A DNA stretch of 64,000 nt from Alkalimarinus sediminis (GTDB lineage Bacteria; Pseudomonadota; Gammaproteobacteria; Pseudomonadales; Oleiphilaceae). Each line of letters starts with the position of its first letter. The stretch's first letter is position 1. The stretch spans positions 3,529,001-3,593,000 of the forward strand of contig NZ_CP101527.1 in the NCBI RefSeq assembly GCF_026427595.1. Direction: 5' to 3'. The notes beneath the pieces are model-generated. The model was given only the letters and a program-made list of their open reading frames with translations, did no database searches and was not told where the DNA came from. The translations under genes and the position numbers were made by a program. Below, one piece after another: positions 18,637 to 27,473 of the stretch.

Positions 18637-18843
18637 ATGAATAACAACAATAATGCCGTTGTCCAATCGACCAAAAACCAATTGGTAGAGCTATTTATGG
18701 ACATCAATAAGCTTGATACCAAAGCTAAAACTAAAGAAAAATCCACCCCTCAACAAAAATTAGCCGCCAGAAGAGCCATAGAGCAACACTTCGAAAAGAA
18801 GCGCCTGCAGCATGATTTAGACGATTACTGGTTTGATGGTTAA
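18637..18843 (+). CDS. Small PA3496-like protein
   Basis: A 68-residue charged cytoplasmic protein. The N-terminus is Asn-rich; the C-terminal half is a helix of form A-A-R-R-A-I-E-x-H-F-E-x-K-R-L ending in DDYWFDG. This resembles the short PA3496 family (putative envelope integrity), known mainly from pseudomonads and relatives, whose role is poorly understood. I chose ATG at 18637, 10 nt after AAGGAG (18621-18626). A GTG at 18631 in the same frame is only 4 nt from it and would add two residues. It lies between two cyclic-di-GMP genes, but nothing ties it to them. The gene is likely real given the ribosome site; the family call is moderate. Confidence 0.7.
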   Translation: MNNNNNAVVQSTKNQLVELFMDINKLDTKAKTKEKSTPQQKLAARRAIEQHFEKKRLQHDLDDYWFDG

Positions 18844-18981
18844 ATAACCTGCGCGGGTATAGTGGACGGTATTCGTCGCTTTTCGAATACTCTGCTATAG
18901 TTTTAAGAGTCAACAAACAACGTTATCACTAGGTGGTCCGTGCGTTGACTCTTAACCAATTACTCGCGTTTAGAGAACATA

Positions 18982-20109
18982 ATGCCGCTGCATAAAGACA
19001 CCTTAACCGACCTCAACAAAAAAGCGTCAATAGCAGACAAACTAAAATCACTTCATCTGGCCACCCAGCAACATCACCCATTTATTTCAAGAATTGCCGT
19101 TGCACTTTATGATCATGATACCGATCTCTTAAAAACATTTATCTATAGCAGCAACGACCAAACCCTACTGACCAACTACCAAGCCAAACTCTCAGACATC
19201 GAGTCTCTGCAGGGTATTACCGAAAACGCAGACCCAAGAGTTATTAATGACCTAACCACCCTTGAGCACTCACAACAGACGCACACCAAAGCACTATTAG
19301 ATGCAGGCTATCTTGCAAGCTATACACTACCAATGATTGTTAATGATCATTTTTTTGGTTTTGTGTTCTTTAATGCTGCAGAGAAAAACGTGTTTACCGA
19401 GCACGTAATGGTCGAGCTAGATATGATCGGCCACATGATAGGACTACTCATTTACAACGAGCGATCAAGCATCAGAACCCTGGTAGCCACGGTAAAATCA
19501 GCGCTCGACATGACGCATTCCCGCGACCCCGAAACCGCCTATCACCTTGAAAGAATGTCACGATATACGCGACTGATTGCTAAAACATTGGCCAATAAAT
19601 ATAACTTTGATGATCAGTATATCGAACACATTTATCTCTTTGCGCCACTTCATGACCTGGGGAAAATTAAAGTTCCTGACCGCATTTTACTGAAGCCAGA
19701 CAAGCTGACCAATGAAGAGTTCTCGATTATGAAAAGCCACCCTCAAGATGGCAGAGAGCTTATCGACTCATTACTCGAAAACTACGGTCTTAATGGTATC
19801 GGACATGTAGATATGTTACGCAACATCGCAAACTATCATCACGAGTGCGTTGATGGCAGTGGTTACCCTGAAGGGTTGATCGGAGAAGCGATTCCTATCG
19901 AAGCGAGAATAGTGACCGTAGCCGATGTATTTGACGCACTCACTAGCGAGCGTCCCTACAAAAAGGCCTGGAGTAACGAAGCCGCTTATGAAAAGCTAAA
20001 AGAGTTATCTGGAAAGCAGTTCGACCCACAGTGCGTTGATGCACTACTCGCTCACACCGATGAGATCGAAGAGATTCAACGTACGTTTATTGAAAATGAT
20101 TACGGTTAA
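18982..20109 (+). CDS. GAF-HD-GYP cyclic-di-GMP phosphodiesterase
   Basis: A 375-residue soluble protein. Residues about 20-160 resemble a GAF-like sensory domain (a hydrophobic strand pattern around FGFVFFNA). Residues about 165-370 are a complete HD-GYP domain: the HD pair of LHDLGKIKVPD at 224-225, HHE at 286-288, and DGSGYPEGL, then the conserved VADVFDALTSERPYK. With all metal ligands and the GYP motif present it should hydrolyse cyclic-di-GMP to pGpG or GMP. The HD-to-HHE spacing of about 62 residues is normal, in contrast to the 38141-41101 protein. It is transcribed alone. The upstream 138 bp hold no clear -35/-10 pair. Sure of family. Confidence 0.93.
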   Translation: MPLHKDTLTDLNKKASIADKLKSLHLATQQHHPFISRIAVALYDHDTDLLKTFIYSSNDQTLLTNYQAKLSDIESLQGITENADPRVINDLTTLEHSQQTHTKALLDAGYLASYTLPMIVNDHFFGFVFFNAAEKNVFTEHVMVELDMIGHMIGLLIYNERSSIRTLVATVKSALDMTHSRDPETAYHLERMSRYTRLIAKTLANKYNFDDQYIEHIYLFAPLHDLGKIKVPDRILLKPDKLTNEEFSIMKSHPQDGRELIDSLLENYGLNGIGHVDMLRNIANYHHECVDGSGYPEGLIGEAIPIEARIVTVADVFDALTSERPYKKAWSNEAAYEKLKELSGKQFDPQCVDALLAHTDEIEEIQRTFIENDYG

Positions 20110-20141
20110 CAGACAACCTAAACCATCTTGTCAGCGCACTA

Positions 20142-20393
20142 CTAACCTACCGTTGGAATCGCTTTAATGTGCTGAATAGCTTGATCGATAAAGCTAGTGA
20201 CAGCGGGGGCCTCAACCACCTCTTGATTGTCGGCAATGATCTGATTCCAACTCATTACCGCCTCCGTTCTATTTGGAAATGTCGCCGAACGTGCGCCACA
20301 ATTAAAGCAGCATACATTCCAATTACGTGACCCAATGGCACCTGACTCACAAACAGGCTCACAGCCACAAGTACAATTTGATAAAACAGCCAT
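20142..20393 (-). CDS. Small Lar-like zinc-ribbon protein
   Basis: An 83-residue protein with two cysteine clusters: C-T-C-G-C near residues 7-11 with Cys15, then C-C-F-N-C-G near 28-33. These are followed by a T-E-A-V-M-S-W-N-Q segment. The arrangement (Cys pair, about 15 residues, Cys pair, then T-x-x-A-x-x-x-W-N) is that of the Lar family restriction-alleviation zinc ribbon found in phages and bacteria. The C-terminal 30 residues are unrelated. The start has AAGG close upstream and GGGAGAG further up. It lies convergent to the HD-GYP gene and downstream of the molybdopterin gene's reading direction. Resemblance to Lar is by pattern only; restriction alleviation is not implied. Confidence 0.6.
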   Translation of the reverse strand: MAVLSNCTCGCEPVCESGAIGSRNWNVCCFNCGARSATFPNRTEAVMSWNQIIADNQEVVEAPAVTSFIDQAIQHIKAIPTVG

Positions 20394-20567
20394 GCCTTAC
20401 TCTCCCGGAATTCAAAGTCTTACATCAACTACTCGGGCTGAATCCTTTCAACATATTATTTTCTGGTGAGCATAAACAGCAAAAAAACAATCACTCTTTA
20501 ATCACACACTCATTCTAAGGCCGACATTCTAGAGTCCACAACCTAATCCACCTTAATCTTGATCAAG

Positions 20568-22883
20568 TTAGGCTGAGATGGGTTCAATTATCACCGGCAC
20601 ATGTTTGTGGTACGGCGTTTTAGAGAGAGGATCGCAATGTGTCACAGATGTTAACTCATTAACCGCAGGACCATTTTGCAACAGTTCGCCCTGGCTATTG
20701 GAATATAACATGCCATAGCCATGTGGAAGCGTCACCATGCCAATCTGAACCGTATCATCCTCCATGAGCAGCACCTCAATCTGACTCGTTTGTGAGCGAC
20801 AAATAGCTCTATCGTTATCTCTGAGCCCCAGTTTAGTGAGATCTTGCGGGTGAATTCGCATAGCCCCTTCTTTATCTGTTTTGCGCCAGTCGGGAGTCCT
20901 GAAGATTTGATTAGCATTATAGGAGCGGCGCTCTCCTGCCATCAAAATATATGGATACGCCTGATTACCAGCAGGGTCTGCATCGGCCTCTTCTGCCAAC
21001 TGGTCTAGATCTGACAACATTTCATCAATAGCCAACGCTACTTTTTTATCTGCTGTCTTCATCAATTTCCAAGTGTCACTATAATCAAAGGTAGCAAGGG
21101 GGACTGGCAGGTCAGACTCTAGAGCTCTATTAAACAGCGCATATCCTTGCTTATACCCTTTGCCAGAAATTCCCTCTCGGGCTACTTGACGGCTAAATTT
21201 AGCCGCATAGAACTGACAAACACCCCACAACGTTGCGGCCGATGCCATCTTCTCTGGTAAAGCCCTGCCAATAGTGGCATATAAAATGACAGGCACATAC
21301 TTCATCCAGCCGGGGTTTGCCTTAAGCGCGGCTGCTAGCGCTAGAGGGAATAGCCGCCCACCGGGGAATTTTCTATCAAGCTTGGCAATACTCTCTAGCT
21401 TTGGGAATCGATCGGGAATGACGCCTAATGCGACAACTAATCGTCGGTAGATTTCTGGTTCAGGTAGCGTGTCGCCGAGAGGTTCAACAACCGGCTTACG
21501 GAGGTGAAAGTAGGAGGTAGGAAAGCCAAAATTAAAGAACGTACATTCAGTTTTTTCGAACTGTGATGAAGCAGGTAAAACGTAATCTGCAAGCCGAGCC
21601 GTTTCAGTAAAAGCAACATCAATCACCACAGATAGTTCGAGTTTTTTAAACGCCTGCCGATAAGCCTCAGCATCTGCTCCCGACAGTGCAGGGTTAGCGC
21701 TATCAACCACTAATGCCCTTAAACGCTCGGGGTGATCAGTATTTATCTCTAGAGGCAGAATATTCGGCGGGAAGAGCTTACTAATACCTCTCATGCCCGT
21801 TACACGGGTCACTGGCCCACCCTCTTCTGGCTCCTTAGAGTGGCCAATAATAGGCGCAAACAGAGGCACCAGATGGTTTCCACCTGACTTATTAAAGTTA
21901 CCCGTAATCAAAAAGAGTAGCTTTTCTAAATAGGAGTTTAGCGTGCTATGCAGGCTCTGCTGAATACCCAGGTCTGCTCTCACCGTTGCGGTTTTTGCCT
22001 GGGCAAACCCGACCGCAACGCGATGCACTGTTTCATAATCCAAACCGGCTATCTTAATATATTTAGCCACAGGCACCTTGCCAAACTGCTCTTTGATAAC
22101 GTCATAGCCATTGGCGTGCTGCGCTATAAACGCTTGGTCTTCTAACCCTTCCTGAAGAATTATTGCAATAATGGCTGAAAGCAAAAATGCATCCTTGCCA
22201 GGCTTAACCGGCAGGTGAATATCTGCCATTTTTGCCGACTCAGTTAAACGAGGGTCTATCACCACCATTGTGCGGCTAGGATCTTTCTTAAAGGCTTTTA
22301 GCACATCCCGGGTTTTCGGCACGCCATGAGCATCCCAAGGGTTGGCTCCTAGCACAATGGCATACTCTGCATGCTCCATCCCCTCAATAGCAAAACAGTT
22401 TTGACGTCCAAATAGTTTGCCGTTAACCCAAAAATCACCGGTTTTTTCTTGCGCTAATGCGGTGTAGATATAGGGTGTGCCAAGTGCGGCATTCAGTGAA
22501 GCGCTATAGGTTCCTCCAAGGTGGTTACCCTGGCCACCCCCACCATAATAGGCAAACGCATGACCACCATGAGCCTCGCGAATTGCGAGCATTTTTGCTG
22601 CAATTTCATTGATAACAACATCCCACTCGACCTCTTCAAAGCTGCCATCACTGCTTTTGCGTAAGGGTTTGGTCAAACGCTCACTGTGATTTTGATAGTG
22701 GTCTAAACGGGCCGCTTTCTGACAGATATACCCTTCGGAAGAGGCTGCTTTTTTGTCGCCTCTAATTTTTGTTAAGTGGTGACCATCAACCTGAACTTCA
22801 ATCGCACAACCTATACTACAAAGCATGCATGCAGTGGATTTCCACTCTTCGTGTTTCGCCTTGGCATTCTGCGTTGAGTTCAT
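20568..22883 (-). CDS. Molybdopterin-dependent oxidoreductase, formate-dehydrogenase-like
   Basis: A 771-residue catalytic subunit of the DMSO-reductase superfamily, binding a bis-pterin Mo or W cofactor and one 4Fe-4S cluster. Cluster ligands are Cys19, Cys22, Cys26 and Cys54 (CxxCxxxC...C). Pterin-binding hallmarks include VLGANPWDAHG, VIDPRLTESAKMAD and, near the end, the molydopterin-dinucleotide-binding lobe with AGERRSYNANQIFR and HPQDLTKLGLRDND. No Tat signal is visible, so it is probably cytoplasmic. I cannot identify a Cys or selenocysteine metal ligand at the formate-dehydrogenase position, so the substrate is unknown. No electron-transfer partner gene is adjacent. It is divergent from an HxlR regulator, with paired operators in between. 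Superfamily is sure. Confidence 0.88.
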   Translation of the reverse strand: MNSTQNAKAKHEEWKSTACMLCSIGCAIEVQVDGHHLTKIRGDKKAASSEGYICQKAARLDHYQNHSERLTKPLRKSSDGSFEEVEWDVVINEIAAKMLAIREAHGGHAFAYYGGGGQGNHLGGTYSASLNAALGTPYIYTALAQEKTGDFWVNGKLFGRQNCFAIEGMEHAEYAIVLGANPWDAHGVPKTRDVLKAFKKDPSRTMVVIDPRLTESAKMADIHLPVKPGKDAFLLSAIIAIILQEGLEDQAFIAQHANGYDVIKEQFGKVPVAKYIKIAGLDYETVHRVAVGFAQAKTATVRADLGIQQSLHSTLNSYLEKLLFLITGNFNKSGGNHLVPLFAPIIGHSKEPEEGGPVTRVTGMRGISKLFPPNILPLEINTDHPERLRALVVDSANPALSGADAEAYRQAFKKLELSVVIDVAFTETARLADYVLPASSQFEKTECTFFNFGFPTSYFHLRKPVVEPLGDTLPEPEIYRRLVVALGVIPDRFPKLESIAKLDRKFPGGRLFPLALAAALKANPGWMKYVPVILYATIGRALPEKMASAATLWGVCQFYAAKFSRQVAREGISGKGYKQGYALFNRALESDLPVPLATFDYSDTWKLMKTADKKVALAIDEMLSDLDQLAEEADADPAGNQAYPYILMAGERRSYNANQIFRTPDWRKTDKEGAMRIHPQDLTKLGLRDNDRAICRSQTSQIEVLLMEDDTVQIGMVTLPHGYGMLYSNSQGELLQNGPAVNELTSVTHCDPLSKTPYHKHVPVIIEPISA

Positions 22884-22912
22884 CTGACACTCCCGTTAAT
22901 AATAATTGGTTA

Positions 22913-22957
22913 GTTCTATTTTGGAACCTTAAAGAATAGTAAGTTCCAAAATAGAAC
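22913..22957. promoter_or_regulatory. Perfect 15-bp inverted repeat operator between oxidoreductase and HxlR genes
   Basis: GTTCTATTTTGGAAC (22913-22927) and its exact reverse complement (22943-22957) are separated by 15 bp. Each arm also has GTTC/GAAC ends, so each could bind a dimer. The site sits 30 bp from the oxidoreductase start and overlaps the regulator promoter: the pattern of an autoregulated divergent pair. Confidence 0.8.
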
Positions 22958-22972
22958 TTGTAAAGCTATAAT
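22944..22972 (+). promoter_or_regulatory. Probable promoter of the HxlR gene
   Basis: Perfect -10 TATAAT at 22967-22972 and a weak -35 TTCCAA at 22944-22949, 17 bp apart. The -35 lies inside the right operator arm, so the bound regulator would block it. Confidence 0.6.
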
Positions 22973-23061
22973 CAGAGCCAATACTCAGTTTAAGTGCACA
23001 AATGGTACTCTTAAACTGCTTTGCCGATTCTTATACCGTCATAAAAGGTAGTCGATTTTCT

Positions 23062-23544
23062 ATGAAGTGGGACGATATTCAAGAGATGCCTTGCTCCGTC
23101 GCTCGAGCATTATCAATTGTAGGGGATCGTTGGACACTACTTATTCTTCGCGACTGCTTTATGGGTACTAAGCGGTTTGACACATTTCAAAAGCAGATAG
23201 GCCTGAGCAGACACCGCCTAACCGATCGCTTAAATAAATTGGTTGAACATAAAATTCTAAATAAGACGCCCTATCAAGAAAAACCATTGCGCCATGAGTA
23301 TCAGCTCACGAAAAAGGGCGTTGACCTATACCCAATACTGATGACGCTAGCCAAATGGGGTGATACTTGGATGGCCGATGAAGCAGGATCACCCATTGAG
23401 TACTTGCATACACCCTGCGGGCATATTACCTCTGTTCAGCTCTGCTGCTCAGTGTGCGGTGACGCCATCAAGCCAAACGAGATAAAACCCAAAGCAGGCC
23501 CGGGCTTAAAGGCCTATGCGACAAAAGCAAAATCTCAACCCTGA
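23062..23544 (+). CDS. HxlR-family winged-helix regulator
   Basis: A 160-residue DNA-binding regulator. The HxlR winged helix spans residues about 8-100: PCSVARALSIVGDRWTLLIL, then FDTFQKQIGLSRHRLTDRL and a wing at KPLRHEYQLTKKG. A C-terminal extension carries CGH and CCSVCG, a possible small zinc ribbon. I chose ATG at 23062 because family members begin MKWxxI just before PCSVAR; an upstream ATG at 23002 would add 20 residues but lacks a ribosome site and lies about 20 nt from the predicted transcription start. It is divergent from the molybdopterin oxidoreductase and probably represses both genes through the inverted repeat at 22913-22957. HxlR proteins often respond to aldehydes, quinones or redox; the ligand here is unknown. 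Confidence 0.9.
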   Translation: MKWDDIQEMPCSVARALSIVGDRWTLLILRDCFMGTKRFDTFQKQIGLSRHRLTDRLNKLVEHKILNKTPYQEKPLRHEYQLTKKGVDLYPILMTLAKWGDTWMADEAGSPIEYLHTPCGHITSVQLCCSVCGDAIKPNEIKPKAGPGLKAYATKAKSQP

Positions 23545-23563
23545 CCTAACACCTGCATTGCAC

Positions 23564-24403
23564 TTACTCTTCAGTTAACTGCTCGAGCGCAGTACTGCCT
23601 GCCCCACCCTCACTCAACAGCTTATCTAATACTGGCAGCGCCAACTCCATATCGGCTTTTAGGGTATAGGGTGGATTAACCACAATCATTCCGCTACCGG
23701 TCATACCTCGCTCAACATCAGGCAATATACAGTGCTCTATACGCAGCATATTGCGAACACCTGCGTTAGCCAGTTGCCCCATAAACTGCTCTGTTGCTTT
23801 ACGTTCAAGCACCGGGTACCAGATTGCGTAAGTGCCCGTTGAAAAACGCTTATAAGCCTGCTGCAGTGCCGTAACAATAGTTTTGTAGTCTTGCTTAACT
23901 TCATAAGAGGGGTCGATCAATACTAACCCTCGTTTTTCAGGTGGTGGTAATAGTGCTTTGAGACCCTGCCAAGCATCTTGTTGATAGACTTTTACTTTCT
24001 TTGACTTGCCCACTAGCGATTGCAACAGTGCGTAATCTGTAGGGTGAAGTTCGGTCAACTGTGCTCGATCTGTCGGGCGCCTTGCTGACAACATAATTTG
24101 AGGTGAGCCAGGATACCCGTTTAACCGGCCGGTAGGGTTTAACGAACCAATTAAGTCAATGTAGTGATCAATAATACTAATACCGGTTCGACGACCATAC
24201 AGCTTGCCAATACCACTTTGGTACTCACCGTTTTTCTGCATTTCGGCAGAGGCTATCGTATAACTGCCAGCGCCACTATGGGTATCATGGTAGCAAAACG
24301 GCTTATCCTTTCTTTTCAGGTAGTCAATAATGGCTAATTGTGTGCAGTGCTTAAGTACGTCTGCAAAATTTCCTGCGTGATAACTGTGTCGATAACTTAG
24401 CAT
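23564..24403 (-). CDS. rlmJ: 23S rRNA (adenine-2030-N6)-methyltransferase RlmJ
   Basis: A 279-residue Rossmann-fold methyltransferase that modifies A2030 of 23S rRNA using S-adenosylmethionine. It starts with the diagnostic MLSYRHSYHAGNFADVLKH and has DTHSGAG (SAM-binding loop), YPGSPQIML, and the catalytic-type DPSYE (here VLIDPSYEVK). Length equals E. coli RlmJ (280). The gene ends 19 bp from the convergent HxlR gene with no terminator between. Transcribed alone. Very sure. Confidence 0.96.
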   Translation of the reverse strand: MLSYRHSYHAGNFADVLKHCTQLAIIDYLKRKDKPFCYHDTHSGAGSYTIASAEMQKNGEYQSGIGKLYGRRTGISIIDHYIDLIGSLNPTGRLNGYPGSPQIMLSARRPTDRAQLTELHPTDYALLQSLVGKSKKVKVYQQDAWQGLKALLPPPEKRGLVLIDPSYEVKQDYKTIVTALQQAYKRFSTGTYAIWYPVLERKATEQFMGQLANAGVRNMLRIEHCILPDVERGMTGSGMIVVNPPYTLKADMELALPVLDKLLSEGGAGSTALEQLTEE

Positions 24404-24778
24404 GCTGATGCGAGCCTATAATACTGATTGATAACCGCGACAATGCCTTCAACAGAACTGAAAATCAATAAAAAATGACTAACAAACAATCCAACCCAAC
24501 ACAGCCTGACAAAAATCTCGACACCCGCCTTACCAGTAATATCTAAATATACACCCAAGCCATTAAATTCTATTTTTTATACACTTAAAAACCATGGTGT
24601 CGAATTTATTTACATAAAGAGTCAATTTTCACCTCTAGGAACACTAACAAAAGCTAACGCAGGCTAGTTATCACAATGATAGAAAAGACCTTTTTATACA
24701 TCAGGCCTACAAAATGCATAGGTAACAGATATAGATAATATAGAAAAAATTAGAAAACAATCATTCAAGGGTGTAACG
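24404..24778. other. Intergenic region, 375 bp, AT-rich
   Basis: Divergent spacer between rlmJ and the first PEP-CTERM gene. It must carry both promoters. I see no tRNA, strong hairpin or convincing -35/-10 pair, and no open frame that looks coding. An AAGGGTG ribosome site at 24768-24774 serves the PEP-CTERM gene. Confidence 0.5.
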
Positions 24779-25525
24779 ATGATGAACTCAAAACAACTCA
24801 TAGCAGGCATATTCACACTATTGGTAACAAGCGCTAGCCATGCAGCGCCCATATCGTTATGGGATAATGAAGGTTGGACACAGTTTGCCGACGACGAAGG
24901 CGTTCAAAACGGTGGCTATGTAGACCCTGGCTATGGTGGTCAAAAGTTCGATGCAGAGTATCTTTATTACAAGTTAGAAGGGTCTGTTATATCGTTTGGT
25001 ATCCAAGCAGGTTTTGATCTAATTGATGGTAAAGTGCGTTACAGCAATAAAAATTATTACACCGGTGACTTAGCGCTATCATTTGATAACGATGCATCAA
25101 ATTATGAGTATGCCGTTGACTTCGGTCTCTTAACTAGGGATTACCATGGCGGTGACATTGTCGAAGCAGATAATAACGGTGATGGCAAAGATGATGCTGG
25201 TTTATACAGAGTATCAAGCTGGAACAACGATATTATTTATAACGATTCAGCACCATTTGCGATGGATGGCGGCACCTTCGTTAAAGGTTTAGAGAGCAAT
25301 CGTTCAGGTCAGGATGGCGTCAGTTATTTTAGAATCGTCTCTTTTGATCTTGCGGGCTTGGGTTTCGGCAATCAACTAGAGTTAGATGCTCACTGGACTA
25401 TGTCATGTGGTAACGACGTATTAGAGGGCCATGTATCAGCTGAAGTTTCAGAGCCTAACACCATCCCAATGCTTGCTTTAGGGGTTTTGGCACTTGCAGC
25501 GATGCGTAGAAATAAAAACGCATAA
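24779..25525 (+). CDS. PEP-CTERM-type exported protein
   Basis: A 248-residue secreted protein. A signal peptide (residues 1-22, ending SHAA) precedes a beta-rich domain with Asp/Asn-rich turns; a D-N-N-G-D-G-K-D-D stretch near residue 140 looks like a calcium-binding loop. The C-terminus has the exosortase sorting pattern: SEPNTIP, a hydrophobic helix (LALGVLALAA), then MRRNK. The Pro-Glu-Pro core is relaxed to Ser-Glu-Pro. Such proteins are cleaved and anchored or released by an exosortase (EpsH/XrtA type), usually with exopolysaccharide. No exosortase gene is in this window. Two adjacent ATG codons (24779 and 24782) are possible. A strong terminator follows at 25546. Function of the domain is unknown. 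Confidence 0.85.
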   Translation: MMNSKQLIAGIFTLLVTSASHAAPISLWDNEGWTQFADDEGVQNGGYVDPGYGGQKFDAEYLYYKLEGSVISFGIQAGFDLIDGKVRYSNKNYYTGDLALSFDNDASNYEYAVDFGLLTRDYHGGDIVEADNNGDGKDDAGLYRVSSWNNDIIYNDSAPFAMDGGTFVKGLESNRSGQDGVSYFRIVSFDLAGLGFGNQLELDAHWTMSCGNDVLEGHVSAEVSEPNTIPMLALGVLALAAMRRNKNA

Positions 25526-25545
25526 CCTCACCCAGTCCCAATACG

Positions 25546-25577
25546 AAAAAACGGCGCCTTGTGCGCCGTTTTTTTTG
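25546..25577 (+). terminator. Rho-independent terminator after PEP-CTERM gene
   Basis: Stem ACGGCGC/GCGCCGT (25551-25557, 25563-25569) with loop CTTGT, A-run before and eight T after. It lies 20 bp past the stop. Confidence 0.92.
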
Positions 25578-25666
25578 TTATAGGTAAAAAACTAGCGCCC
25601 ACCCAACCAATAAGCTACATTAATTTATGTACCATCAATTAATGGCTTATAGAGTGGAGCAGTTCT

Positions 25667-26521
25667 ATGAATGCTTTAATTTCCCCCTTAACTCGCAATC
25701 TAAAGTTCAACTTACCTAAAGACAAGATCACTCACTGGCACTCTGAAGGCATACATGTATCACAGTTTTTCAACACCATGTCTCTTTTCTTTCCTGAAGG
25801 TGAACGGTTTTTTATACACAGTGTGCGCCATTACCGCGACCAGATAACCGATAAGAGACTGCAAAAAGCAGTGACAGCATTTATTGGTCAAGAGGCGATG
25901 CACGGTAGAGAACATGCAGAGTACAACACAGCAATGGTTGAAGCGGGCTTTCCCGTCGACAAAATGGAACAACAAGTAATTAGTCGCCTCAATTTTTTCA
26001 AGCAGCATGCCCCTGCACCATTGCAACTTGCCATTACTATTGCATTAGAACACCTGACAGCCATCATGGCCGATACGCTGTTAGAAACGCCCGAGTTTCT
26101 GCAAGATTCTGACCCGCAGTTTGTAGCGCTATGGCAATGGCATGCACTAGAAGAGACTGAACACAAGGCCGTAGCCTTTGATGTCTACCAAACCGTCATG
26201 GGGAGTTCTTTAAAAAGTTACACGCTTCGCACGACTACCCTTGCATGGGTAACGCTGGTGTTTTTTATTCATTGCTACCGTTTTCAGTTTCAAATATTGA
26301 AACAACGCAACGAACATAAGAATGTGCAAGGTTGGTGGACACTGCTTAAAAACCAATGGGTCTCACCCGGAGTGCTGCGAAAGACTATTCCCGCCTGGCT
26401 AGACTACTTCAGGCCCGGTTTTCATCCTTGGGACCATGACAATCAACACCTACTAGTCATGATTGATGAGTTGGTCGAGAACGTAAACACCTTAAATAAT
26501 CAAAGTCAAAGTGCTGCGTAA
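25667..26521 (+). CDS. Predicted metal-dependent hydrolase (PF10118-like)
   Basis: A 284-residue helical protein of the family annotated as predicted metal-dependent hydrolase. Putative metal ligands form ferritin-like pairs: GQEAMHGREH near residues 74-83, then EH (ALEHLTA) near 126, and HALEETEHKAVAFDVY near 157-172. The E-x-x-H pattern suggests a di-iron or di-manganese site rather than a hydrolase; no reaction is established to my knowledge. A hydrophobic segment at about 186-202 may touch the membrane. The ATG has GGAG upstream. It is convergent with the MerR gene. Family is confident; activity is not known. Confidence 0.87.
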   Translation: MNALISPLTRNLKFNLPKDKITHWHSEGIHVSQFFNTMSLFFPEGERFFIHSVRHYRDQITDKRLQKAVTAFIGQEAMHGREHAEYNTAMVEAGFPVDKMEQQVISRLNFFKQHAPAPLQLAITIALEHLTAIMADTLLETPEFLQDSDPQFVALWQWHALEETEHKAVAFDVYQTVMGSSLKSYTLRTTTLAWVTLVFFIHCYRFQFQILKQRNEHKNVQGWWTLLKNQWVSPGVLRKTIPAWLDYFRPGFHPWDHDNQHLLVMIDELVENVNTLNNQSQSAA

Positions 26522-26571
26522 GATAAAACACAGCAGGGGAGAATACAGCAAGCCCCCATCATTAACAGGAA

Positions 26572-27408
26572 CTATTTGGGTGGATCGAGCTGCTCTATCA
26601 TTTTCTCTAGCTTATCCCCCAAGAAGTGGTTTGCTGCGTTTTCCATTGCTCTAGCCAGCTCGGCATGAACGGCCATTTCTGCTAGCGGCCTTAAACGCCA
26701 AATCAGCTCTGCCAATTTAGGCAGATCTTCTTTGGGTGGCATGGAATCTTCTTCATAAGGGCTCAACACATGCTCTGACACTAACTTTACTAACTCGCCT
26801 GCCACGCGCTCTACATTACCCCGCAACATGCGGATAATATCTAGCAAATCTTCAAATGGTATACCGGTTGCGACTAACTCGGCACCGGCCTTTAGGGTTC
26901 TCATACTGCGCACTCTTACACTACTGCCATCATTTTCAAGCTGAACCAAGTCTAGGGCCATTGCTTTGCCAATAGCTTCGGGTGAGATTTTGTTGTCAAA
27001 CATCGTCATTAACTCAGCAACAGCAATGACAACAGGCTCTTCATCTGTCCAAGGGCTGGTAAGTGCAGACTCGATACCCATAAAGTTGCGCAGATCAATA
27101 CCTTGCTCTAGGGCGTTTAACAGATCTCCTACAGTCGATAAGGTGTAACCTCTATCTAGCAGATCGGCAATCAAGCGTAAACGTGAATAGTGGGCATTGG
27201 AGTAATAACCTTTGCGCCCTTTAAGCGTCGGAGGGGGAAGAATGCCACGTTCCTGATAGGCTCGAATATTACGAGTCGTCGATTCAGATGCCCTAGCGAG
27301 TTCATCAATCGTATATTCTTTGTCTTCAGGTGGCGCTTTAACCCCTTCTGTATTCAAATGGGGCGCATGCTGCGCAATCACATTGAGGGGGGAACGAGTG
27401 TCTTTCAT
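26572..27408 (-). CDS. MerR-family transcriptional regulator
   Basis: A 278-residue regulator. After a 30-residue polar leader, the MerR winged helix-turn-helix spans about 31-100 (YTIDELARASESTTRNIRAYQERGILPPP, then YSNAHYSRLRLIADLLDRGYTL). It is followed by a long helical C-terminal effector region (about 110-275) without the cysteine motifs of metal sensors. The length is about twice that of classical MerR proteins and fits the group with a large C-terminal ligand domain. The neighbour upstream (27474-28166) is on the same strand but unrelated; the gene is convergent with the PF10118 gene. Target and inducer are unknown. Confidence 0.88.
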   Translation of the reverse strand: MKDTRSPLNVIAQHAPHLNTEGVKAPPEDKEYTIDELARASESTTRNIRAYQERGILPPPTLKGRKGYYSNAHYSRLRLIADLLDRGYTLSTVGDLLNALEQGIDLRNFMGIESALTSPWTDEEPVVIAVAELMTMFDNKISPEAIGKAMALDLVQLENDGSSVRVRSMRTLKAGAELVATGIPFEDLLDIIRMLRGNVERVAGELVKLVSEHVLSPYEEDSMPPKEDLPKLAELIWRLRPLAEMAVHAELARAMENAANHFLGDKLEKMIEQLDPPK

Positions 27409-27473
27409 TTATTCAAATCATCGTTGCGGAATAGAGTATACCCATACTATATCCTATGACTTGCGATAGCGCT

